From SB21 sp964415295 (GTDB lineage: Bacteria > CLD3 > SB21): a stretch of DNA of 64,000 nucleotides. Below, piece after piece: positions 37,301 to 43,493 of this stretch. The notes under the pieces are model-generated. The model did no database searches. It saw nothing but the letters and a program-made list of their open reading frames with translations, and was not told where the DNA came from. The position numbers and the translations under genes were made by a program. Positions within the stretch are counted from its first letter, which is position 1, and every line of letters begins with the position of its first letter. Where the stretch lies: positions 186,001-250,000 of the forward strand of contig CAYPYN010000006.1 of NCBI GenBank assembly GCA_964415295.1, in the 5' to 3' direction.

Positions 37301-38004
37301 CGTTATTTTATATTGCAGTGACCGACAATCTCGGTTCGGCCGTCGTTCATACGAGTACAATAAGGATATTGCCGACCAATTATCCGCCCGGCCCTACAAG
37401 CGCCATTTTTCCGGCGGCCGTAGATACGATGACGATCTTCAAAGAACCCGTTGACAAGACTTTTATCTGGACAGCGGCCCGCGATCCGGACCATTATGAT
37501 ACGGTGTCCTATGTTATCCACCTAAAGGGCGCACAACTGGATACAATCATATTGGTCAGAGAAGACACGAGTTTCGTATTCAATGAAGGCCGGTTGGCAG
37601 AAAAAAGTGTTTATACCTGGCACGTCATCGCGTCGGACGGTCATGCGGAAACCGCCTCAGCGGATTCTTTTGAATTCAGGACTACCCGGCGCTATGCGAA
37701 TGCTACGTATGACGAAGTCCCGATACGATACCGATTGTTTCAGAATTATCCCAATCCGTTCAATAATTCGACGGACTTTAGATTTCAACTCCCCGAAGAA
37801 AGCAGAGTTCGTCTGGAATTATACAATATACTGGGACAAAAGGTGGCCACCGTATTCCATGGACAATTACCGGCGCAATACTACGAGCTCAACTGGTCCG
37901 CCAATGGATTGGCGAGCGGGCTTTATGTCCTGTTCATAAAGACGTCCAGCGTTGTTTCTCAAAAGACTTACCAATCGGCGATTAAGATTCTACTGATCAA
38001 ATGA
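34384..38004 (+). CDS. Secreted kelch/LamG/Ig-like repeat protein with T9SS sorting domain
   Basis: A 1206-residue exported protein. Signal peptide 1-21 ends in TSA/QT. Six kelch-like blades (about 22-325) each carry NDVW.S.DG..W and end in KIWLMGG-type strands. LamG/concanavalin-like domain about 415-616 with NNQWHHVVL and SIDEIRIYDRCL. Four putative-Ig (He_PIG) repeats from 617, each about 95 residues with WLT.DSVTG.LSGTP. An Fn3-like region about 998-1110. C-terminal type IX secretion sorting domain with NYPNPFN, YNILGQKVA and GLYVL. The ATG at 34384 follows AAGGAA and starts the signal peptide; the frame is open 46 codons upstream but that part is unlike a secreted N-terminus. Probably a surface adhesin or glycan-associated protein. 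Confidence 0.9.
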   Translation: MLRSLIKIVLLIFASASVTSAQTNNYTWQRVTSRAPFLERDGAGIIAFNSKMWLLGGWNPFEFKPNGVTNEIWSSTDGYVWNFEGSAPWSPRHLHGRVVFQDKIWIICGDYNDGTYKNDVWNSPDGVNWTKVIDNAPWGGRVSAYVAVFNNKIWLMGGEQASVLGDTAYNDIWNSDDGINWQRVVSEAPWAPRAMILGSAVLNNRIWIYGGGTYTTSQKSFNDVWSSSDGISWDSINASPPWRERLFVNIAAFDNKLWVLDGYNNGDLNDVWYSSDGSTWNQLSNTPWPARHAASVVVFDSSLWITAGRLWNDVWRLKPSTLVMTSPAGGSVKADTVVLIQWESLLGGSISLDYSRGNSNEWMSIASGIPVLQKNYTWHRSLNDSVQIRLRIRSDSDTSVFDIVNIRFEEIRLSQGLSAFYPLNSNTIDESENGLDGTSQNLSSSTDRFGNASGAVSFDGISSIAVLPAQNYTPFDSDFTISFWEQANTISQATPLSIGDNFENNLDIVFNTGGIGLWPLWNGGGTYGIRSLTYPGQYTNNQWHHVVLAKRDERVMLFVDGRYQLQTVYSGSIGQSDNIILGQSSASSDRWTGSIDEIRIYDRCLNDQEISEIYNFVNHSPVLSSEPDTFLTVNQPVVFLLRVADSDTSVFDDKPSVQFLNGPSWLQFDSVTGNIYGIPKIFNTGDTVVELGFQDLYGNNYIRTLSLNISYPNTPPYFINLPDTVAYEDSLYKWEIHTGDLEAATYGDQVHFKLMEGPSWITLDTVNGTLSGTPSATDVGDTALFVRIYDWTMAYEDKIFTLSVKHINHPPIIETVSLPAAFEDSLYYFRIYASDKDSLLFGDVIRYHLSGSPTWLTMDSVTGVLSGLPMAWDVGDTLVTVAATDGKGGESFRVYEIRVNHVNHAPYWVIVSKDTIAKEDSAYASQVFARDQDSLMFGDYLRYRILQGPFWLTLDSVTGTLSGTPPNNTEGDTLFYIAVTDNLGSAVVHTSTIRILPTNYPPGPTSAIFPAAVDTMTIFKEPVDKTFIWTAARDPDHYDTVSYVIHLKGAQLDTIILVREDTSFVFNEGRLAEKSVYTWHVIASDGHAETASADSFEFRTTRRYANATYDEVPIRYRLFQNYPNPFNNSTDFRFQLPEESRVRLELYNILGQKVATVFHGQLPAQYYELNWSANGLASGLYVLFIKTSSVVSQKTYQSAIKILLIK
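36235..37377 (+). repeat. Array of four Ig-like domain repeats, period 285 bp
   Basis: Asn-led linkers (NHSP, NTPP, NHPP, NHAP, then NYPP) start at 36235, 36520, 36805, 37090 and 37378. The period is exactly 285 bp three times and 288 bp once. Each unit encodes an EDSLY-type strand, a WLTLDSVTG turn and LSGTP. DNA identity between units is visibly partial, so the array is old at the nucleotide level while length is strictly conserved. Confidence 0.85.
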
Positions 38005-38155
38005 GAACCAAGATCATGAGGGCAAAAAAACAGTAGAATAACTCTTTGCAAAGTATTACCTTTGAGCATCTTTGTATTGCGCCGGTTGCGTTATTAGACC
38101 ACCGGATACTTGAATTTCCGCCTGACCCCTTTTTTGAGGTAATGGGTTTCTTTGC

Positions 38156-39556
38156 ATGCACATTCATCGTAAATCATTATATGTTCTGCGCTTTATAGCC
38201 GATATCGGCGCGCTCAGCATAGCCTTCATGGTATCGGCGGCGTTTTATCAGACCCGGTATCACATCGAACTGACCAACCGTGATTATTTTCTTTTGTTTT
38301 CACTCGTGGCCGTGTGGTTCTTCTCGGCTAAGATCACGGACGTATACGACGAATTCCGATCCAGACATTTTACTTCCGAATTCATTGCTCTCTTCAAGAA
38401 TGTCCTTATTCAGGTCATCGCGTCGGTCTTTATTCTTTTTTTCATAAAGACGCACCCTCTATCACGTACTTTTGTTTTTCTTTACGCCTCATGTTCGCTC
38501 GTACTTCTTGCGACCGAACGTTACATGTTGCGAAAGATATTGTACCTTCTGCGTAAACGCGGGCGAAACATTCGCCAGATCCTTATCATCGGAGCCGGCG
38601 AGATCGGGCAGAATTTTCACGAATCAATACTCACCAATCCGCATTTTGGATACCGTCTGGTAGGCTTTCTCGACGACCGGCCTTACAGTTCGCTCAACGG
38701 TCACTATTTGGGAGGGCTCGATAAATTGGAATCCGTACTGCAGAGCACACTTATTGACGAAGTGGTGATCGCTCTTCCGGCGCAGGCCGTGGAGAAGATC
38801 GATTCGGTGATCAAGATCTGCGACAACAACACAACGCGGGTAAAAATCATTCCGGATTATTTCCGTTTTGTATCGGGCAAGTTTGAGATATCCATGTTCG
38901 ACCGCTTTCCCGTGATCTCGGTGAGGAAGGATAAGCTGGATGAATTTCACTGGTACATCCTAAAACGCGCCTTTGACGCCGTCTTTTCGCTCTTGATGAT
39001 CGTTCTCTTTCTTTCCTGGATGGTTCCCTTGATAGCGCTGGTGATCAAGTTAACTTCGCGCGGCCCCGTTTTTTTCAAACAGGAGCGGTGGGGAAGGAAT
39101 AACAAGAAGATCACCTGTTATAAATTCCGATCCATGGTCACAGGCAGCCGTGATTTCGACGAGAACGGACGCTTCATGCAGGCAAGCAAGAACGATCCCA
39201 GGATAACCAGAGTGGGCGCGTTTCTTCGTAAGACCAATATGGATGAATTGCCTCAATTCTGGAATGTGCTCCGCGGCCAGATGTCGGTGGTCGGCCCCAG
39301 ACCCCATGCCACGCCGCATAATCTTGAATCCAAGGACACCATTCAGAATTATATGTTGAGACATCTGGTCAAACCCGGTATCACGGGATGGGCGCAGGTC
39401 AACGGTTTTAGGGGAGAGACCAAAGACCCCAAACTGATGCAGGAGCGCATTAATCACGATATCTGGTACATAGAAAATTGGTCCTTTTGGTTGGATATCG
39501 AGATCATTTTCAGGACGGTTTGGCAGATGTTGAAGATAGATACTAAGGGTTATTAG
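38156..39556 (+). CDS. Polyprenyl-phosphate sugar-1-phosphate transferase (WcaJ/WbaP-like)
   Basis: Initiating phosphoglycosyl transferase, 466 residues. It moves a hexose-1-phosphate from a UDP-sugar onto undecaprenyl phosphate and so starts repeat-unit synthesis at the inner membrane. Four N-terminal helices (about 10-130) and a CoA-binding-like Rossmann domain with LIIGAGEIGQ (from about 142) precede a membrane re-entrant helix after KRAFDAVFSLL (from about 269). The catalytic domain has YKFRSM, DELPQFWNVLRGQMSVVGP (from about 363) and KPGITGWAQVNG. It lies outside the main operon after a 151-bp gap, so it may be transcribed separately. Confidence 0.92.
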   Translation: MHIHRKSLYVLRFIADIGALSIAFMVSAAFYQTRYHIELTNRDYFLLFSLVAVWFFSAKITDVYDEFRSRHFTSEFIALFKNVLIQVIASVFILFFIKTHPLSRTFVFLYASCSLVLLATERYMLRKILYLLRKRGRNIRQILIIGAGEIGQNFHESILTNPHFGYRLVGFLDDRPYSSLNGHYLGGLDKLESVLQSTLIDEVVIALPAQAVEKIDSVIKICDNNTTRVKIIPDYFRFVSGKFEISMFDRFPVISVRKDKLDEFHWYILKRAFDAVFSLLMIVLFLSWMVPLIALVIKLTSRGPVFFKQERWGRNNKKITCYKFRSMVTGSRDFDENGRFMQASKNDPRITRVGAFLRKTNMDELPQFWNVLRGQMSVVGPRPHATPHNLESKDTIQNYMLRHLVKPGITGWAQVNGFRGETKDPKLMQERINHDIWYIENWSFWLDIEIIFRTVWQMLKIDTKGY

Positions 39557-39679
39557 ATCGTCCGCACCCATAGCCATCGTTTCTCTTTATTAGAATCATT
39601 TTAATAGGATCATATTGTTCTTTACCTCGCCGAAACACAAATGTGATGTCCGACATTTCAGCTGCACGGCGTTTAGACA

Positions 39680-40816
39680 ATGAGATTTACCATGAATTTG
39701 AAAAGATGGATCATAAATACGGCAGTGATGCTAACAGGTGTATTACTTGTTTGTTTTATTCTTGAATGGGTAAGCCGTGTTCTGTTTTATGATAAAATAG
39801 TTCTATTTCCTCGTTACCATAGTGAAGCTCAGTATGGAGATTTTCACATTCGCCGTCTGAGACCAAATACCGTTTTTTGGCATTCAAGTCAGGACGGTAC
39901 TTGGAGGTTTGAAACAAATAATCAAGGATTTCGAAATAAAAGGAATTTTGAGTATACCAAACCGGACACGGTTTTACGTATTATTTGTCTTGGGGATTCG
40001 CATACGGAAGGATTTGAAGTTCGCCAGGATCGTACATTTTCGGAAGTGTTGGAAAGAGAACTCCGTGCTGTGGGCGTACCAGCCGAAGTCTACAACATGG
40101 GAGTGTCAGGTTACGGAACAGATGAAGAACTTATCTTATTTGAAAATGAAGTTGTGAAGTACCGACCGGATATTGTGGTTATGGCTTTTTTCGCAAATGA
40201 CTATGAAGATAATCTGAAAACGGGTTTGTTTACGGTGCAAGATACCTCACTCATTAATACGGCTAAAGAAAACCTTCCAGGCGTGAGAATACTGGACTTC
40301 ATTAATAGCTTTTATGTTATTCGAAAACTCAGTGAGAATTCGTACCTTTATTCATTTGTTTTTAATTCGATCTGGGATTTAGCAAAATCCGCACGGATAC
40401 AAAAAGCACGTGAAGGGGCGAGGGAGGCGGATACTTCCCGTGCATACGCCATTGCCGAGAGTAAAATCAGGACACCGCGCGAACTCATTCTGGCAACAAA
40501 ACTTCTGAATCGCTTTTTTGATTCTGCGAAATCGTACGGCATCCCGATTCTGTTTGTAGATATACCTCAACATGACATGACCGGTTCGCTGGATGCCTCA
40601 ATGAGGTCCTTTGTTGAAGGGAAAGTGGACAGCTATGTTGACGGCAAACTCTTGGTTGACCCATACAAGCTCCATATGGATACCCATGCGCCCCACGGTC
40701 ATAGACATATATCTGAACTAACACATATGATGATCGGTCTCGAACTCGCTAAACATGTAATGAATAAGTACAGAAGTCATTTCGCGCTGAACCAAACTTA
40801 CCAAGAAATGGATTAG
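39680..40816 (+). CDS. Membrane-anchored SGNH/GDSL hydrolase
   Basis: A 378-residue protein with an N-terminal membrane anchor (about 9-32) and an extracytoplasmic SGNH hydrolase domain. Block I GDSHTEG is at 105-111 with nucleophile S107. The GVSGYGTDEE segment supplies the block II glycine, FFANDYEDN the block III asparagine, and a histidine-rich APHGHRH near 338-344 the block V histidine. Such enzymes remove or transfer acyl groups on exopolysaccharides. It precedes a Wzi-like barrel by 2 bases, so periplasmic trimming or acylation of the polymer is plausible. An ATG four codons downstream (39692) is an alternative start. Confidence 0.82.
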   Translation: MRFTMNLKRWIINTAVMLTGVLLVCFILEWVSRVLFYDKIVLFPRYHSEAQYGDFHIRRLRPNTVFWHSSQDGTWRFETNNQGFRNKRNFEYTKPDTVLRIICLGDSHTEGFEVRQDRTFSEVLERELRAVGVPAEVYNMGVSGYGTDEELILFENEVVKYRPDIVVMAFFANDYEDNLKTGLFTVQDTSLINTAKENLPGVRILDFINSFYVIRKLSENSYLYSFVFNSIWDLAKSARIQKAREGAREADTSRAYAIAESKIRTPRELILATKLLNRFFDSAKSYGIPILFVDIPQHDMTGSLDASMRSFVEGKVDSYVDGKLLVDPYKLHMDTHAPHGHRHISELTHMMIGLELAKHVMNKYRSHFALNQTYQEMD

Positions 40817-40818
40817 TC

Positions 40819-42501
40819 ATGTTTGGAAGATATTACTATCAACTATTCCTAAACCTTATCTGTCTTTTAGTATTCTCACTCACACTCTTTGGGCAGCAGT
40901 CGGGCCTAACCCCAAGTGTTAACGTGCCGCTTGGACATTTTTCATACGATTTGATCGAAAGACTTGAGGCGCGGAAGATTTTGTTGCCTAGTCTTGATTT
41001 CAGGAGCCGGCCTTTCAGCCGCGCGACCGTGTTAAAGGCGATTCTCGAGCTTGATGAAAAACTGGCAACCGATCCCCACATTCTGAGTGCATCGGAAAGA
41101 GGTCATTTTTTGAAATTAAAAGGTGAGTTTCACTTAGAGCTAGATCGTGTCAACAAGACGTATCCTTCAGATGAAGCTGAGAGACATCTGATTCGATTTG
41201 AATCGAATAAAGGGGAAAGTCATAGTTATGTAATCGCGGATGCTCTATTGGAGCAAGCGGTGGACATAAGCCGATATAATGGGCAGGGAGACAGTCTCAG
41301 TGATAATATTAGTTTGACGAAGGCGGTTGGACGCGTGCGCGGTGTCCTAATGGATGCTTTGGCGTTTTATTCTGATTTTTCTAGCACACTCATTAAAGGA
41401 TCGGATCGTTCGTATTCGATAGGAGAGGGAAGCCAGAGTGGAGTTATCAATTTTATGCCTGAAAGCGACAATGTCTATTCACTTAATTCCACGGCTTATC
41501 TGGTAATCGAACCCAAAGGGTTCCGCCTTCAGTTTGGTAAGGACGCAATTAATTTGGGCCCCGGCAAGCATTCCAATCTTTTATTGTCCGATAACGCCGG
41601 ATCCTTTGACAATCTAAGGATGGACGTGACATTTGATCGTCTTAAATTCACATACCTTCACGGCTGGCTCAGGAGTAAACCATTGATTTTTGACAGAGAC
41701 AGCAATATCAGCGACAGAAAATTCATAGTCGTACATCGGCTCGAATTCAAAGTATTTCCTTGGCTCTTTATCGCCGGAAACGAGAGCGTGATCTACGGGG
41801 GAAGGGATTTGGAGATAGCTTATCTGAATCCTATAATTCCATATCATATTACAGAACAGTATCTCGGCGATAAAGACAATAACACGATCAGTTTTGATGT
41901 AACAGCTTTTCCGACAAATGGTTTGAAAGCATATGCGGCCGTTTTTTTAGATGATTTTACTACGGCTGTTAGCCCTTTCACTTATTGGAAACAGACATGG
42001 GCCCTCATGGGAGGAGCCTACTGGGTGCGACCGTTTGGTATGTTGGATATGGACTTCAGATTAGAATATACGAGGATCGAACCTTACGTTTATTCTCATA
42101 AATTTCCTTTGATTAGATATTCCCATTTCAATTCCAGCTTAGGCTCTTCGATTCCTCCTAATTCGGAAGATTATTTTTTTGAAATACGATATAATCCTCT
42201 GAGAAAAATCTCAATCGTTTTAAATTACGAATTGCTCCGGCATGGTGAGGGAAGTATCGATCGCTACGCATACGAAGACGGGTTTGTCGATGCCGGTAAT
42301 CCGGGAAAAAAGAATAAAAAATTTCTTCAGGGCGTCAACGAGACCAAGAATATCATCTCTACCCAATTCCAGTGGGAAACATTCAGGCAGCAATATTTCT
42401 ATGTGACCTACCAATTTGCTCACATCCGGGGTTTTGAAAACGTCCGGGGCCGCACGGCCGTGCACAATCGCCTGCTGGCCGGCTATAAACTTGATTATTA
42501 G
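40819..42501 (+). CDS. Wzi-like capsule-assembly outer-membrane beta-barrel protein
   Basis: A 560-residue exported protein with a signal peptide ending near residue 26 (hydrophobic segment followed by FGQQ). An N-terminal helical part to about 130 is followed by alternating amphipathic strands. Recognisable capsule_assembly_Wzi features are LRFQFGKDAINLGPGKHSNL-like FGKDAINLGPG and LLLSDNAGSFDNL, and the protein ends with an aromatic-terminated strand (KLDY). Wzi anchors or organises capsule at the outer surface. Position directly after an SGNH hydrolase and near the initiating transferase fits. Barrel and family are inferred from motif order, so related porin-like folds remain possible. Confidence 0.72.
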   Translation: MFGRYYYQLFLNLICLLVFSLTLFGQQSGLTPSVNVPLGHFSYDLIERLEARKILLPSLDFRSRPFSRATVLKAILELDEKLATDPHILSASERGHFLKLKGEFHLELDRVNKTYPSDEAERHLIRFESNKGESHSYVIADALLEQAVDISRYNGQGDSLSDNISLTKAVGRVRGVLMDALAFYSDFSSTLIKGSDRSYSIGEGSQSGVINFMPESDNVYSLNSTAYLVIEPKGFRLQFGKDAINLGPGKHSNLLLSDNAGSFDNLRMDVTFDRLKFTYLHGWLRSKPLIFDRDSNISDRKFIVVHRLEFKVFPWLFIAGNESVIYGGRDLEIAYLNPIIPYHITEQYLGDKDNNTISFDVTAFPTNGLKAYAAVFLDDFTTAVSPFTYWKQTWALMGGAYWVRPFGMLDMDFRLEYTRIEPYVYSHKFPLIRYSHFNSSLGSSIPPNSEDYFFEIRYNPLRKISIVLNYELLRHGEGSIDRYAYEDGFVDAGNPGKKNKKFLQGVNETKNIISTQFQWETFRQQYFYVTYQFAHIRGFENVRGRTAVHNRLLAGYKLDY

Positions 42502-42565
42502 CCCGCGTTAGAATATATTAACGGCTGAAATTATTCATTCGGCGTCTTCACTTAACTTCATTTTC

Positions 42566-43474
42566 ATGCGCACCATCAGACTGATCGGCGTTCCGCTCGA
42601 CCTGGGCGCTGGCCGCCGCGGCACCGACATGGGACCATCCTCTCTGCGTATCGCCGGGCTCGCGGAACGCCTGGTTGAATTGGGCTATGTTCTCAAAGAT
42701 ACGGGGGATATCGTCACGAAGAACCCTGAAACCATCAAGGTGGGCCATGAGCGTCTCAAGTACCTCCATGAGATCCATCGCGCCGTAACGGCCTTATCAG
42801 AAGCCGTCGAGAAAAGTCTTCATGACCACGAATTTCCGCTCGTGATCGGCGGCGATCATTCCATCGCGATTGGTACACTCTCCGGTGTAGCAGGGCATTT
42901 TCGGAAACATAATAAACGTGTCGGCGTGATCTGGGTGGACGCTCACGGAGACATGAATACACCTGAGACTTCACCATCCGGCAATATTCACGGCATGCCG
43001 CTCGCCATTTCCATGGGTGTGGGACATCCGAAGCTGACGTCCGTAGGAGGAAATTTTCAAAAAGTCGATCCTGCTAAAACCGTTCTGGTCGGTATCCGTA
43101 CCCTGGATCAGGGAGAGATCGATCATATCCGTCAGATGGGCGTTACGGTCTTTACCATGAGGGATATCGATCAACAGGGTATTCACCGTGTCATCGAAGA
43201 ATCGATCCGTATCGCGTCGACCGATACGGCAGGTATTCACCTCAGTTTTGATGCGGATAGTATTGACCCCCATGTTGCACCCGGAGTCGGCACACCCGTG
43301 CACGGCGGTCTTACGTACCGGGAAGCGCATTATGTGATGGAATCCCTGCACGACTGCAAGAAAGTGGTCTCCGTAGAATTTGTGGAGACCAATCCGATCC
43401 TGGATATGATGAACCAGACCGCGAAGATCGGCGTGGAACTCCTCACCTCCTTCTTCGGAAAACGAATCATCTAA
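42566..43474 (+). CDS. rocF: Arginase (ureohydrolase family)
   Basis: Binuclear manganese ureohydrolase, 302 residues, hydrolysing L-arginine to ornithine and urea. Metal ligands are seen in IGGDHS, WVDAHGDMN and SFDADSIDP. The loop SGNIHGMPLA and the segment APGVGTPVHGGLTYREAH are arginase-type rather than agmatinase-type. The N-terminus RLIGVPLDLGAGRRGTDMGP is the classical RocF opening. It stands 64 bp after the Wzi-like gene and 16 bp before the GH2-like gene; no other arginine-catabolism gene is near. gdhA 10 kb downstream could take glutamate from the ornithine route, but a link is speculative. Confidence 0.93.
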   Translation: MRTIRLIGVPLDLGAGRRGTDMGPSSLRIAGLAERLVELGYVLKDTGDIVTKNPETIKVGHERLKYLHEIHRAVTALSEAVEKSLHDHEFPLVIGGDHSIAIGTLSGVAGHFRKHNKRVGVIWVDAHGDMNTPETSPSGNIHGMPLAISMGVGHPKLTSVGGNFQKVDPAKTVLVGIRTLDQGEIDHIRQMGVTVFTMRDIDQQGIHRVIEESIRIASTDTAGIHLSFDADSIDPHVAPGVGTPVHGGLTYREAHYVMESLHDCKKVVSVEFVETNPILDMMNQTAKIGVELLTSFFGKRII

Positions 43475-43479
43475 ATTGT

Positions 43480-43493
43480 AAGGAGACCGATTG
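43480..43493 (+). promoter_or_regulatory. Shine-Dalgarno deciding the TTG start of the GH2-like gene
   Basis: AAGGAG at 43480-43485 is 5 bases before the TTG at 43491. The nearest ATG (43505) is out of frame, so the TTG start is well supported. Confidence 0.65.

Noticed and set aside
38005..38155. Bacteroides-type promoter (TAnnTTTG) before the initiating transferase
   Set aside because: TACCTTTG is present, but no TTTG box lies at the required distance, so no promoter is called in this 151-bp gap.
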